The position numbers and the translations under genes were made by a program. Below the pieces are notes generated by a model. It did not search any database. It was not told the origin of the DNA and saw nothing but the letters and a program-made list of their open reading frames with translations. Of a stretch of DNA of 64,000 nt, positions 26,641-35,492 are shown piece by piece. Every line of letters begins with the position of its first letter. The first letter of the stretch is position 1. This DNA is from Massilia rhizosphaerae. Lineage in GTDB: Bacteria; Pseudomonadota; Gammaproteobacteria; Burkholderiales; Burkholderiaceae_D. Location of the stretch: contig NZ_JADKYX010000001.1 of NCBI RefSeq assembly GCF_016093545.1, positions 62,001-126,000 on the forward strand, in the 5' to 3' direction.

Positions 26641-28398
26641 TCAGCGCGCGGCCAGCCAGTCGACGAGGTCGGGCGAGGCGAGGGGACGGCTGAACAGATA
26701 GCCTTGCCCCTTCGCGCACGCCTGGGCGCGCACGGCGGCGGCCTGCGCCTCGGTCTCGATGCCCTCGGCCACCGTGTTCATGCCGAGGCTCTGCGCCACC
26801 TTCACCGTCGCTTCGATCAGCACGCGGTGGTGGTGGCTCGTGTCGGCCTGGCACACGAACGAGCGGTCGATCTTGACCGTGTCGACAGGCAGCTGGTGCA
26901 GGCTGGAGAGCGAGGAATAGCCGGTGCCGAAATCGTCCAGCGCCAGGGTGACGCCGATGGCCTTGAGTTCGTGCAGCCGCTGCTGCACGTGCTGGTCCTG
27001 CGCGGCCAGGCTTTCCGTCACTTCCAGCTGCAGCTGGTCCGCCCGCATGTCGTGCTGCGCCAGCACGTCGCGCACGACGCCGGGCCAGCCCGGCTCCGCG
27101 AGCTGGGCCCGCGACAGGTTCACGGCCAGCAAACGCGGCGCCCGTTCGCCCAGCGCGCGCTGCCACGCGGCGAAGTCGCTGCAGGCGCGGCGCAGCACGA
27201 AATCGCCGAGGGCGGCGATGAGTCCCGATTCCTCGGCCACCGGGATGAATTCGACGGGCGGCACGACGCCGCGCACGGGATGCCGCCAGCGCACGAGCGC
27301 TTCCACGCCGGCAGCATGGTCCGTGGCGCCGTCCGCGCGCAGGCCGACGACCGGCTGGTAGACGACGAACAGCTGTTCCTCCAGCAGCGCCTGGCGCAGC
27401 TCCGACTCGATGTCGGCGCGGCGCGCGGCCCGTTCGCGCATGGCGGCCACGAACGCGACGCAGCGGGCGCCGCCGGCCCGCTTGGCCTCGACCATCGCGA
27501 TGCTGGCGTCGCGCAGCATCTCGCCCGCGCCCGCGTCGGCATCGCCGCTCCACACGAGACCCATGCTCGGCGTGCAGGTGACCTCCTGGCCGGCCAGCGC
27601 GTGCGGCCGGGCGAGCGCGCCCTGCAGGCGCACCGCGATGCGCTCCGCGTCCTCGCGGCAGCGCAATCCATCGAGCACGACGGCGAATTCGTCGGCGCCG
27701 ATGCGGGCCGCCATCTGGCCGGCGCCTCCGTCCGTATCGATCCGGTCGCTGGGCGGGCGCAGCGTCGCGCGTATGCGTTCGCCGACCTGCACGAGCAGGC
27801 GGTCGCCGGCCGCCTGGCCGAGGGCGTCGTTGATTTGGCGGAAGCGGTCGCAATTCATGAGCAGCAGCGCGAAGCCCGCGCCATCGGCCGCCGGGGGGCG
27901 GGCCAGCATCCGCTGCAGCTGTTCCAGCAGGGCTTCGCGGTTCGGCATCCGCGTCAGCGCGTCCCGGCGCGCCTGGCCCCTGAGGCGGCGCGTCAGCCGG
28001 TCCTGCTCGCGCTTCACGTCGGCGGTGGCGTCCGTGACGGCCGCCATCAAGCGCATGCCGTCGAGTTTCAGCAGGCTCAGCGACAGCACCCGCGGCCCGT
28101 CCGGCGCGGCCGCGTCGCCCAGTTCGAGGCGCAGGCCGTCGCACACGACGCCGCACGGCGCGTCGAACGCCGCCGTCACGGCGCGCAACTGCGGCGCCAC
28201 GTCCTGCAGCACCGCGAACAGGTTGTCGAGGCTGCCGTCGCGCGCGAGCGGCATCAGGAGCTGGGCCGAGATCGGGTTGATCATGACGATCTCGCCGTCG
28301 GCCGCCGCCTGCACGAGGCCGACGGGAGCCAGGTACAGGAACTGCAGCAGCGCCTCGTGCTCGGCGAGCAGGCGGACATGCGCGTCGTCCGGGCTCAT
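26641..28398 (-). CDS. PAS-GGDEF-EAL protein, probable c-di-GMP phosphodiesterase
   Basis: A 585-aa signalling protein. Residues 10-120 form a PAS-like sensor, about 145-320 a GGDEF domain and 330-585 an EAL domain. The cyclase motif is degenerate (GADEF), so synthesis is probably lost. The EAL part keeps EALVRWRHP, NLSR, EVTES, DDFGTGYSSL, KIDRSFV and AEGIET, all residues needed for metal binding and hydrolysis. It should therefore degrade c-di-GMP. The start codon overlaps the stop of the PYP-like gene upstream (ATGA), so the two are made together. Confidence 0.92.
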   Translation of the reverse strand: MSPDDAHVRLLAEHEALLQFLYLAPVGLVQAAADGEIVMINPISAQLLMPLARDGSLDNLFAVLQDVAPQLRAVTAAFDAPCGVVCDGLRLELGDAAAPDGPRVLSLSLLKLDGMRLMAAVTDATADVKREQDRLTRRLRGQARRDALTRMPNREALLEQLQRMLARPPAADGAGFALLLMNCDRFRQINDALGQAAGDRLLVQVGERIRATLRPPSDRIDTDGGAGQMAARIGADEFAVVLDGLRCREDAERIAVRLQGALARPHALAGQEVTCTPSMGLVWSGDADAGAGEMLRDASIAMVEAKRAGGARCVAFVAAMRERAARRADIESELRQALLEEQLFVVYQPVVGLRADGATDHAAGVEALVRWRHPVRGVVPPVEFIPVAEESGLIAALGDFVLRRACSDFAAWQRALGERAPRLLAVNLSRAQLAEPGWPGVVRDVLAQHDMRADQLQLEVTESLAAQDQHVQQRLHELKAIGVTLALDDFGTGYSSLSSLHQLPVDTVKIDRSFVCQADTSHHHRVLIEATVKVAQSLGMNTVAEGIETEAQAAAVRAQACAKGQGYLFSRPLASPDLVDWLAAR

Positions 28399-28784
28399 TG
28401 CTTGCGCTGGACGAGGATGTAGCGGACGGCGCGGTCCGGCGCGGCCAGCAGGCGCAGGGCCACTTTCACGGGACGCATGCGCAAGGTCAACACATAGTCG
28501 ATGGTGTCGTCGAGCACCGTGCCGTCGTCCTCGGCGTCCTCGAAACGCTGCGCCACCATGAAATTGTTCAGGCAGGGCGCGACGTTCGTGAAGATCGGCT
28601 GGCCCAGCACGCGCGCCGGCGCGAGGCCCGCCGCGTCGGATTCCGTGCGGTTGTACCGGCACACATGGGTGGCGTCGTCGAAGCCGATGACGCCGAAGTC
28701 GAGGCGGTCGAGGTCGTCCTCGGCCAGGTGCGCAAGGCGCGCGTGCAGATCCGGCGCGGCGAAGGAGAGGTCGGGGGCGGTCAT
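28395..28784 (-). CDS. pyp: Photoactive yellow protein (PYP) homologue
   Basis: A 129-aa single PAS-domain protein of PYP length. The chromophore-linked cysteine lies in NVAPC at the exact 23-residue spacing after the glutamate of YNRTES. This mirrors Tyr42, Glu46 and Cys69 of Halorhodospira PYP, and LDFGVIGFDD, VLGQPIF and RPVKV also align. Thr50 and Arg52 of the reference are Ala and Leu here. If loaded with p-coumarate it would be a blue-light sensor. The overlapping EAL gene suggests it controls c-di-GMP turnover. Start ATG 28784 behind GGAG. Absence of chromophore genes nearby leaves open a non-light PAS role. Confidence 0.82.
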   Translation of the reverse strand: MTAPDLSFAAPDLHARLAHLAEDDLDRLDFGVIGFDDATHVCRYNRTESDAAGLAPARVLGQPIFTNVAPCLNNFMVAQRFEDAEDDGTVLDDTIDYVLTLRMRPVKVALRLLAAPDRAVRYILVQRKQ

Positions 28785-28825
28785 GGGAGCTCCGGAGACG
28801 GAATGCTTGGTGTTGCAGGCTAGAA

Positions 28826-28857
28826 ATGATAGTGACATGACGTCATGTCTCTGTCAA
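28826..28857 (-). promoter_or_regulatory. MerR-type promoter of the pyp-EAL operon
   Basis: On the minus strand TTGACA (28857-28852) and TATCAT (28831-28826) are separated by 20 nt. Inside the spacer lies a perfect 16-bp palindrome GACATGACGTCATGTC (28834-28849). An over-long spacer containing a dyad is the classical target of MerR-family activators, which untwist the promoter. Predicted start is about 35 nt before the ATG. Confidence 0.65.
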
Positions 28858-28906
28858 ATCAATCGTGTGCATATGTGACATTTCGGCACCCGTGCATTTG
28901 TTCGCG

Positions 28907-29068
28907 GCCTGGGTCGCGCAAGTGCTGGCGCTGCATCCGCACGTGCGGGAAGCGGCCGTGCGGCCGATGCGGCCCGACGAAGGGCAGCGCCCGAAGGCCT
29001 TCGTGGTGGCGCAGCCGGGCACCGACGTCGATGCCTTGCGCGTCGCATTGCCGGCCTGGGCCGGGTAG
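28907..29068 (+). pseudogene. AMP-dependent CoA ligase fragment
   Basis: About 54 codons (VAQVLALHPHVREAAVRP... to stop at 29066-29068) match the start of the C-terminal AMP-binding-enzyme domain: the HPHVREAAV strand and KAFVV strand are typical. Both the adenylation domain before it and the catalytic Lys segment after it are gone. It lies beside the pyp gene. p-Coumarate-CoA ligases of PYP operons belong to this superfamily, so a lost chromophore-activation gene is possible but unproven. Confidence 0.5.
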
Positions 29069-29081
29069 ACGCGGCGCCGGT

Positions 29082-29921
29082 TCATGCGAACTCCAGCAGC
29101 AGCCGCTGGTGATCCGAGCCGGTCGGTGCGGTATCCACCCGCACCGCGCGCACCCTGGACGCCAGCGCGGCGCTGACGTATGCATAATCGAACGTGTCGT
29201 GCAGGCCGACCGTCGGCGCATGGGGCTCGCCCGGCCGCGCAGATTCCCAGGCGTCCAGCCAGAGCGGAACGCCATGCGCGTCCGGCGCCAGCAGGCGCGC
29301 ATGGCAGCCCGATCCGGGCAGCAGGTTGAAGTCGCCGGCGAGGATGGCGGCGGCGGGATGGGGCAGCGGCGCGAACGGCGCGCCACCCGGACCGCCGGGC
29401 GCCGGCGCGCCGGGCGCGCGTGCGTGCGCGAGGGCTTCCGCTTGCAGCTCGCGCAGGCGCTCGACCTGCGCCATGCGCTGGCGCGGCGAAAAATACTCGA
29501 GGTGCGTGTTCAGGACGCGCAGCGGGCCGTCCGGCATGGCCACGACCGTGTCGAGGACGGCCCGCGGCATGGTGGGCACCTCGGGATCGGGCGGGCGGGG
29601 CAGCGTGTGGCGGCGCACGTGGACGATGGGGTGCCGCGCGAACGTCATGCAGCCCAGCCGGCGCGGCGAACCGTCCGTGTTGCGCGCGTCCAGCGCGTAG
29701 GCACGGGCGGCGTGCAGGTGGGCGAGGCGCCGCGCCAGGCCGGCGAACTGGTCGCCGCCGGGGCTGCCGTCGCGCGCGTGCAGGCCGCAGCCGACTTCCT
29801 GGAGCAGCAGGAGGTCGAAGCCGGCATCGCATCCGAGCACCTGTTCGACGATCCGGTCGACGTCGGCCGTATCGTCCGGCATGCGGGCGCATTGTATATT
29901 CCACGTGATCAGGCTTGGCAT
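29082..29921 (-). CDS. Endonuclease/exonuclease/phosphatase family protein
   Basis: A 279-aa hydrolase of the EEP superfamily, whose members cut phosphodiester or phosphoester bonds with a divalent metal. Motifs: TWNIQ (metal-binding Asn), LLLLQEVG (metal Glu), LNTHLEYF, AGDFNLLP and the final GSDHQRLL with the general-base His. Start ATG 29921 is preceded by AAAGGA. No signal peptide. Substrate (nucleic acid, inositol phosphate or lipid head group) cannot be told. Confidence 0.88.
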   Translation of the reverse strand: MPSLITWNIQCARMPDDTADVDRIVEQVLGCDAGFDLLLLQEVGCGLHARDGSPGGDQFAGLARRLAHLHAARAYALDARNTDGSPRRLGCMTFARHPIVHVRRHTLPRPPDPEVPTMPRAVLDTVVAMPDGPLRVLNTHLEYFSPRQRMAQVERLRELQAEALAHARAPGAPAPGGPGGAPFAPLPHPAAAILAGDFNLLPGSGCHARLLAPDAHGVPLWLDAWESARPGEPHAPTVGLHDTFDYAYVSAALASRVRAVRVDTAPTGSDHQRLLLEFA

Positions 29922-30040
29922 GGCGGTCCTTTCGAGAAGCACAGGCTAGCGTGATACCGGTGCCGCGAACTGATGCAGCTCAGGCGTGCGCGGCGAACCA
30001 GCGGACTCGCGTACGGTCTATGCAAACGAGGGAGGCAGCG

Positions 30041-30430
30041 ATGTACACGATGATTCTTTTGTTGTATCTGCAGCAGGGACTGGACGTGTCGCTGGACCAG
30101 GCGAACCTGCGCGGGCACTACCTGAAGCAGGGCGAATGCGAATCGGCAGCACGCAAGCTGCGTGGGCCGGTGCCCATTCCCCGCAATTATTCGGCGGCCT
30201 GGCAGGACGTCATGTGTATCAAGGTGAATACCAACGTCCGGGTCAACGAAATGAAGCCGATCGATCTGTCGAAGGCGCTGCAGGCGTACGCGCCCCTGCG
30301 TTGCCAGGCGGAGGGGGCGTGGGAACGGATGGCCGAGCTGTGCCGCGCATCGGAACAGCCCGGCAATAATACGGAAGGAGGTGGCGGAGGCGGGCTGGGC
30401 GACAAGCCCGCCAGGTCGGCAAGGCGCTAG
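30041..30430 (+). CDS. Hypothetical protein
   Basis: A 129-aa product starting MYTMILLLYLQQG, with GGGAGG upstream. A short N-terminal hydrophobic stretch and four cysteines (including GECES and RCQAEG) suggest a secreted or periplasmic protein with possible disulfides. The tail is Gly-rich (a run of seven Gly). A homopolymer G tract follows the stop. Family not recognised. Confidence 0.6.
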   Translation: MYTMILLLYLQQGLDVSLDQANLRGHYLKQGECESAARKLRGPVPIPRNYSAAWQDVMCIKVNTNVRVNEMKPIDLSKALQAYAPLRCQAEGAWERMAELCRASEQPGNNTEGGGGGGLGDKPARSARR

Positions 30431-30440
30431 GCGCGACTGC

Positions 30441-30456
30441 GGGGGGGGGGGGGGGG
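30441..30456. repeat. Poly-G tract (16 G)
   Basis: Sixteen consecutive G residues between two converging genes. Such tracts slip easily during replication and sequencing; its true length may vary or be an assembly artefact. Confidence 0.9.
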
Positions 30457-30484
30457 AACGAATGGCTGCTGGACGCGGCGCCGT

Positions 30485-31303
30485 TCACGGACCATCCTGG
30501 TTCCACACGACACCTTTGGGGCAGCCGGTGTCGCCGGCCGAGCCCGCCGTCGGCAGGCTGGCCGAGGGGCCGTCCGGCATGCCCCGCAACGGTATGCCGA
30601 TGCCGCCTGCACGGCGGCAACGCACGCGGTTGCCCTGGCGGAAGCGGTAGATGACGACGCCGTCCGGCGACGTATAGGTATCGGACTGCAAGCTCAGCGA
30701 GCGGTCGATATACGCGCCGTCGAGGCCGCGCTGGAGGCGTGCCCACGGCGTGTCGGCTTCGGTGGGCACGCCCGGCTTGCCTTTGCGGAGCTCGCGGTCG
30801 ATGCGTCCGGCCTGGTTCTTTGCGAGGTCGACCGCGAAGCCGCCGCGCGTGGACGCCGACCCAGCCGACCCAGCCGATCCTGCCGGCGCGGATGGCGGCC
30901 GGGCGGCGTCGAACGGGTCGTAGGGCGCGGACGCGGCCGGATCCGGTGCGGCTGCGGGTTGCGCCGGCGCGGGCGCTGGGCGCGCGTCGGGTTGGGTGTC
31001 CGTGCGGAACTGCGGCAGCGGCACTGGTGCGGATCGAGATGGGGACGCGGAACGGACGGGCGCGGCCGGCGCCGGCCAGGGAGGGATGGGCAGCGGATGG
31101 GGCCCGGTGCGGGACGGCCGTCGCGCGGATGCGGCGCCGTCGTTGTACAGGAAGATCGTTGCGACCGAAGACTGCCGGGCAGGCAGCTGGCGCCGTTCCT
31201 GCGTCCACAGGAGCAGCGCCAGCAGGTGGACGGCGCAGGTGAATGCCAGCACCCCGCGCCGGTGGGTAGCGAATGCCGGGCCAAGCGTGGCGGCGGACGT
31301 CAT
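30485..31303 (-). CDS. Membrane-anchored Pro/Ala-rich hypothetical protein
   Basis: A 272-aa protein with one N-terminal helix (residues 17-35). A Pro/Ala/Ser-rich periplasmic spacer covers 60-145. A C-terminal region has DGVVIYRFRQGN and two cysteines (CRRAGG, GCPKG). The layout recalls TonB-like or secretion accessory proteins, but no TonB C-terminal motif is visible. It starts about 110 bp downstream of pepN on the same strand and may be cotranscribed. Function unknown. Confidence 0.7.
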   Translation of the reverse strand: MTSAATLGPAFATHRRGVLAFTCAVHLLALLLWTQERRQLPARQSSVATIFLYNDGAASARRPSRTGPHPLPIPPWPAPAAPVRSASPSRSAPVPLPQFRTDTQPDARPAPAPAQPAAAPDPAASAPYDPFDAARPPSAPAGSAGSAGSASTRGGFAVDLAKNQAGRIDRELRKGKPGVPTEADTPWARLQRGLDGAYIDRSLSLQSDTYTSPDGVVIYRFRQGNRVRCRRAGGIGIPLRGMPDGPSASLPTAGSAGDTGCPKGVVWNQDGP

Positions 31304-31412
31304 GCGCGCTCCGGATGCGACCGCAGGCGCAGCAGAGGTTGCGGTAGCTGCGGTGGCTGCGGTGCCCGCCCTCCCGGTCGTGTGCGCATCCTGCGTGCCC
31401 CCATTGCCGCGC

Positions 31413-34076
31413 TCAGTGCGCCGTCATGGTCTGCCGGATCGTTACGCAGCGCTGGTCTTCCTGCACTGCGTCGAGCAGGGCGCGGCGCGTGCCGGCGGAC
31501 AGGTCCTTGTCGGCGTTCGCGGCCGCCTGCAGGCGCCGGACGCTGGCCGGCGTGCAGCCGGCCGGGATCAGCGTCGGCGCGTAGGCGCGCATGTAGACGG
31601 GGCCGGCCGTCTTGTCGAGCTGCGGCAGGCGCGCCAGGCGCGCGGCGGCCGTCTGCTCGCCCAGGCCATGCTGCTCGGCCGGGTACAGGTGTTCCATCGC
31701 GGTGCGCACCTTCGAGAACGGCAGCTTGGTGTGCAGGTCGTGGACGGTGTCCAGCCATTTCGCCTTGACGGCCGGGTCGGGGCGACTGACGATGGCGGAC
31801 AACGCGGCGGTCTGGCCCGCGTCGGACTTGTCGCGTGCCTGTTCGGCCTCGACGAGGGCGGCGGCGCCCGGGGTGTTGTAGCGGTTCAGGCGGCCGATGA
31901 TGGCCCAGCGCAGGTCCTGGTTGATCGCGAGGCCGTCGACCTGTTCCTTGCCGTCGAGGATGGCGGCAAGGCGGCCCAGCGCCGCGGGCGAGCTGGCGAC
32001 GGCGATGTAGGCGCCGAACCAGCGGCGCTGGAAATTGTCGTCGCCCTTGTTCGCGAGCGCGGCGGTCCAGGTCATGTCTTCCAGCTGCCGGGTGACGGCC
32101 TGGGCGTAGGCGGCTTGCGGATCCATCAGGTCGAGATAGCGTTTGGACGCGACGACCTTGCCCAGCACGTCGCCGAGCAGCGTGTAGTCTTTTTCTTGCG
32201 GCACATTGTTCAGCGCCGTGGCGAGGAAGTCGTTCAACGGGAGCTTGCCGTCGCGTATGCCGTCCCACAGGCTCTGCCACAACATGGCGCGCAGCAGCGG
32301 ATCGTCGACGGCGGCCAGGTGGGCGCGCGCGCTGTCGAACGAGCGCTGGTCGAGCTGCACCTTGACGAAGCCCCAGTCGTCGTAGTTCGGGTAGACGAGG
32401 TCGGGACAGGCGGCGCCGTTCATCGCGGGCACCGGCGTCCGCGCGCCCTTGTACGTGACGGCGACGTTGCGTTCGAGCTTGTAGTCCTTGCCGTCCAGGC
32501 GGAACGCGGCCACTTGCACGCGCTGTTCGCGCAGGGTCGGCATCGCTTTGCCCGGCGCGCGCTGGTCGAGGACGAAGCCGGCGATCTTGCCGCCCTTGCA
32601 GGCGTAGGTGGCGGCGATCGTGTTCACGCCGGGCCGGTACAGCCATTCCTTCGTCCAGCCGGAAAGGTCGCGGCCGGCGGCGTGGCCGAGGCTGCCGATG
32701 AAGTCGTCGAGCTTCGCGTTGCGGTACTGGTATTTGACGAGATAGTCGTGGACGCCCTTGCGGAACACGTCGGCGCCCAGCAGGTGGCGCAGCTGCATCA
32801 GCGTGGAGGCGCCCTTCGAATAGGTGATGGCGTCGATGTTGTCGAAGGCGTTGCGGGTCGACGGCACCGGGACCTCGATCGGGTGCGTGGTCGCGCGCTG
32901 GTCCTGCTCGTAGGCGCGCTGCTTGCCTTCCGAGTAAAAGGCGCGCCAGGCATCCTTGAATTCCGTCGACTCCGCTGTGGCGAGCGTCCCCATGAACGAT
33001 GCGAAACTCTCGTTCAGCCACAGGCCGTTCCACCACTGCATCGTGACGAGGTCGCCGAACCACTGGTGCGCCATCTCGTGCATGATGACGTAGGCAAGGC
33101 GCGCGCGTTGTTCGGCCGTCATGTCGGCCTTGTACATGAAGCGCTGTTCGGCGAACGTGATCGCGGCGGCGTTCTCCATCGCGCCGTACAGGAAGTCGGG
33201 CACGAGGACCTGGTCGTATTTCTCGAACTGGTAAGGAATGCCGAAATAGTCGTCGAAGAAGGCGAGGCCGGCCTTCGTGTACTTGAACCATTCGGCCGGC
33301 TTGATCTGCGACGCCACCGACTGGCGTGCGAACAGGCGCATCGGATACTTGCCGCTCTTGTCTTCCCACATCTTGTAGGGACCGGCGTGCATCGAGAAAT
33401 TGTATGGGCTCAGCTTCTTGGTCCTGGCGAAGGTCCAGCGGCGCAGGTCGCCGGCCGGGGCGACGTTCGTCTCGCGCGTCGTCGAGATCACCTGCCAGTC
33501 GGCCGGGACGCTCACGGTCACCTGGTACGTCGCTTTCAGGTCGGGCTGGTCGAACACGGCGAACATCTGGTGCGCGGCGGCCGGCTCGAAGTGGGAATAC
33601 GTGTAGACGCGGCCGTCGACGGGGTCGACCATGCGGTGCAGGCCTTCGCCGTTCGTGCTGTGCGGGCGCTCGTAGGCGACCACGACCGTGTTGCGGCCTT
33701 TCACGAGGTCTTGCGGCGCCAGCGTGATGAACCAGCCGTTGTATTGCGGCGCGACGGTCTTGCCGTTGACGGTCAACGCCTTGATCGTGGCCTTGTCGAG
33801 GTCGACGGTCAGGGGGCTGTTCACGTCCTTGAGGTCGAAGGTCAGCGTCGTCGTGCCGCTGAAGGTCTCGCGGCCGGTGAGCGTGAAGTCGAGCTGGTAG
33901 TCGACGTTGGACACGCGCGCGGAGCGGGCGGCCGCGTCGGCCTGCGACAGGTAGGCGTTGTCGGCGCGCGCCGCGGGGGCCGCGGGCGCCGTGGCGGCGT
34001 GGACGAGAGGGGTGGCGGCAAACGCCAGCGCGGTAGCGGCGGCGAGCGGCATCAGGCGGGACAGGCAGGTCTTCAC
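31413..34076 (-). CDS. M1 family metallopeptidase, exported aminopeptidase N-like
   Basis: An 887-aa zinc aminopeptidase. Residues 1-27 are a signal peptide (cleavage after VHA), so unlike cytosolic PepN it acts in the periplasm or outside. The substrate-binding motif GAMENAAA and zinc motif HEMAHQWFGD, with the third ligand in WLNESFASF, are all present. A C-terminal ERAP1-like helical domain covers about residues 540-870. Expected role is removal of N-terminal residues from peptides. Start ATG 34076 with AAGGAG nine bases upstream. Confidence 0.95.
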   Translation of the reverse strand: MKTCLSRLMPLAAATALAFAATPLVHAATAPAAPAARADNAYLSQADAAARSARVSNVDYQLDFTLTGRETFSGTTTLTFDLKDVNSPLTVDLDKATIKALTVNGKTVAPQYNGWFITLAPQDLVKGRNTVVVAYERPHSTNGEGLHRMVDPVDGRVYTYSHFEPAAAHQMFAVFDQPDLKATYQVTVSVPADWQVISTTRETNVAPAGDLRRWTFARTKKLSPYNFSMHAGPYKMWEDKSGKYPMRLFARQSVASQIKPAEWFKYTKAGLAFFDDYFGIPYQFEKYDQVLVPDFLYGAMENAAAITFAEQRFMYKADMTAEQRARLAYVIMHEMAHQWFGDLVTMQWWNGLWLNESFASFMGTLATAESTEFKDAWRAFYSEGKQRAYEQDQRATTHPIEVPVPSTRNAFDNIDAITYSKGASTLMQLRHLLGADVFRKGVHDYLVKYQYRNAKLDDFIGSLGHAAGRDLSGWTKEWLYRPGVNTIAATYACKGGKIAGFVLDQRAPGKAMPTLREQRVQVAAFRLDGKDYKLERNVAVTYKGARTPVPAMNGAACPDLVYPNYDDWGFVKVQLDQRSFDSARAHLAAVDDPLLRAMLWQSLWDGIRDGKLPLNDFLATALNNVPQEKDYTLLGDVLGKVVASKRYLDLMDPQAAYAQAVTRQLEDMTWTAALANKGDDNFQRRWFGAYIAVASSPAALGRLAAILDGKEQVDGLAINQDLRWAIIGRLNRYNTPGAAALVEAEQARDKSDAGQTAALSAIVSRPDPAVKAKWLDTVHDLHTKLPFSKVRTAMEHLYPAEQHGLGEQTAAARLARLPQLDKTAGPVYMRAYAPTLIPAGCTPASVRRLQAAANADKDLSAGTRRALLDAVQEDQRCVTIRQTMTAH

Positions 34077-34214
34077 GGGACTCCTTGCGATGATGAACGA
34101 GGGCGGCGGCTTGTGGCCACGCCCGGTAGGAATCTCACAAGAATATCATGTCGGCAATAGTATTCGTACCCGTGAAGCGCGCGAATCGAGGGATTTTTAC
34201 CAGGATATATGCAT

Positions 34215-34249
34215 GGGAAAGGACGCGTCCGCGCGGCGCGGACGCGTCC
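34215..34249 (-). terminator. Intrinsic terminator of the OYE gene
   Basis: GGACGCGTCCGCGC (34221-34234) and GCGCGGACGCGTCC (34236-34249) are exact complements. Read on the minus strand the stem is followed by TTTCCC. It lies 15 nt beyond the stop of the old yellow enzyme gene. Confidence 0.7.
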
Positions 34250-34264
34250 GGATACACACCGGCG

Positions 34265-35329
34265 TCAGCCGTTAGCTTGCAGGGCCGGATAATCCGTATA
34301 GCCTTCGGCGGTCGGCGCGTAGAACTTATCCGGCCGGGGCGCGTTCAGCGGCGCATTGCGCTTGAGGCGCTCCGGCAGGTCAGGGTTGGCGATGAACCAT
34401 TGGCCGAAAGCGACGGCATCCGCGTCCCCGCTCGTCAGCAATTGCTCGGCGCTTTCCTTCGTCATTTTTTCGTTGGCGATGTACACGCCGCCGAAGATGC
34501 GTTTCAGTTGCGGGCCGAGGCGGTCTTCCCCGATCGCTTCGCGCGCGCAGATGAACGCGATGCCGCGCTTGCCCAGTTCGCGCGCGACATGGCCGAAGGT
34601 GTCCAGCGGCGCCGAATCCCCCATGTCGTGGGCGTCGCGGCGCGGCGCCAGGTGCATGCCGACGCGGTCGGCACCCCACACGTCGATGCACGCGTCCGTC
34701 ACTTCCAGCATCAGCCGCGCGCGGTTCTCGATCGGGCCGCCGTACGCGTCCGTGCGCTGGTTGGTGCTGTCCTGCAGGAACTGGTCGAGCAGATAGCCGT
34801 TGGCGCCGTGGATCTCGACGCCGTCGAAGCCGGCCTTTTTCGCGTTTTCCGCGCCCTTGCGGAAGGCGGCGACGATGCCCGGGATTTCCTCGAGCGCCAG
34901 CGCGCGCGGCGTGACGTACGGCTTCGTCGGGCGCACTAGGCTGACGTGGCCCTGCGGCTGGATCGCCGACGGGGCGACGGGCAATTCGCCGTTCAGGAAG
35001 ATCGGGTCGGAAACACGTCCCACGTGCCACAGCTGCAGGAAGATGCGGCCGCCGGCCGCGTGGACGGCGTCGGTGACCTGCTTCCAGCCTTCGACCTGCT
35101 CGTCGGACCAGATGCCCGGGGTGTCGGCATAGCCCACGCCCATCGGGGTCACCGAGGTCGCTTCCGACAGGATCAGACCGGCCGAGGCACGCTGTACGTA
35201 GTATTCGGCCATCAGGGCGTTCGGCACGCGGCCAGCGCCCACGGCGCGCGAACGGGTCAGCGGCGCCATGATGATGCGGTTCGGCAGTTCGAGGCTGCCG
35301 ACCTTGATCGGGTCAAACAAAGTCGTCAT
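34265..35329 (-). CDS. nemA: Old yellow enzyme family alkene reductase
   Basis: FMN-dependent, NAD(P)H-using reductase of 354 aa (N-ethylmaleimide reductase group) that reduces activated C=C bonds and some nitro compounds. APLTRSRA opens the barrel, LQLWHVGR follows, and [15 protein letters not shown] holds the substrate-binding His/Asn pair; [15 protein letters not shown] closes it. The start is ATG 35329 behind CAGGAG; in-frame sequence upstream lacks conservation. It is divergent from the SMR gene. Confidence 0.93.
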   Translation of the reverse strand: MTTLFDPIKVGSLELPNRIIMAPLTRSRAVGAGRVPNALMAEYYVQRASAGLILSEATSVTPMGVGYADTPGIWSDEQVEGWKQVTDAVHAAGGRIFLQLWHVGRVSDPIFLNGELPVAPSAIQPQGHVSLVRPTKPYVTPRALALEEIPGIVAAFRKGAENAKKAGFDGVEIHGANGYLLDQFLQDSTNQRTDAYGGPIENRARLMLEVTDACIDVWGADRVGMHLAPRRDAHDMGDSAPLDTFGHVARELGKRGIAFICAREAIGEDRLGPQLKRIFGGVYIANEKMTKESAEQLLTSGDADAVAFGQWFIANPDLPERLKRNAPLNAPRPDKFYAPTAEGYTDYPALQANG

Positions 35330-35458
35330 CGGTACTCCTGTTTTTCGATGGTTCGCCGCGAGCGTGCGGCGAAGAAAGGGCATCTTAAAGCAGCGTCGGA
35401 AATCCTGCAGAGGACGCCCCGAATTCGCACCGCCGCGGCAGCGTGTACCCGCCGGTGC

Positions 35459-35464
35459 TATACT
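35459..35464 (+). promoter_or_regulatory. Extended -10 of the SMR gene
   Basis: TGC followed by TATACT at 35459-35464 makes an extended -10 hexamer about 29 nt before the SMR start codon. No good -35, as usual for extended -10 promoters. I looked for a guanidine riboswitch upstream and did not find one. Confidence 0.5.
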
Positions 35465-35492
35465 GGCCGGTTTGTTCGGGCGGGAGTCATCG

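Noticed and set aside
30485..31303. TonB protein
   Set aside because: It has an N-terminal helix and Pro-rich spacer, but no TonB C-terminal motif and no ExbB/ExbD neighbours.
35395..35492. Guanidine riboswitch before the Gdx-type transporter
   Set aside because: No paired hairpins with ACGR loops (guanidine-II) or other ykkC-like features could be found; an extended -10 promoter explains the region.
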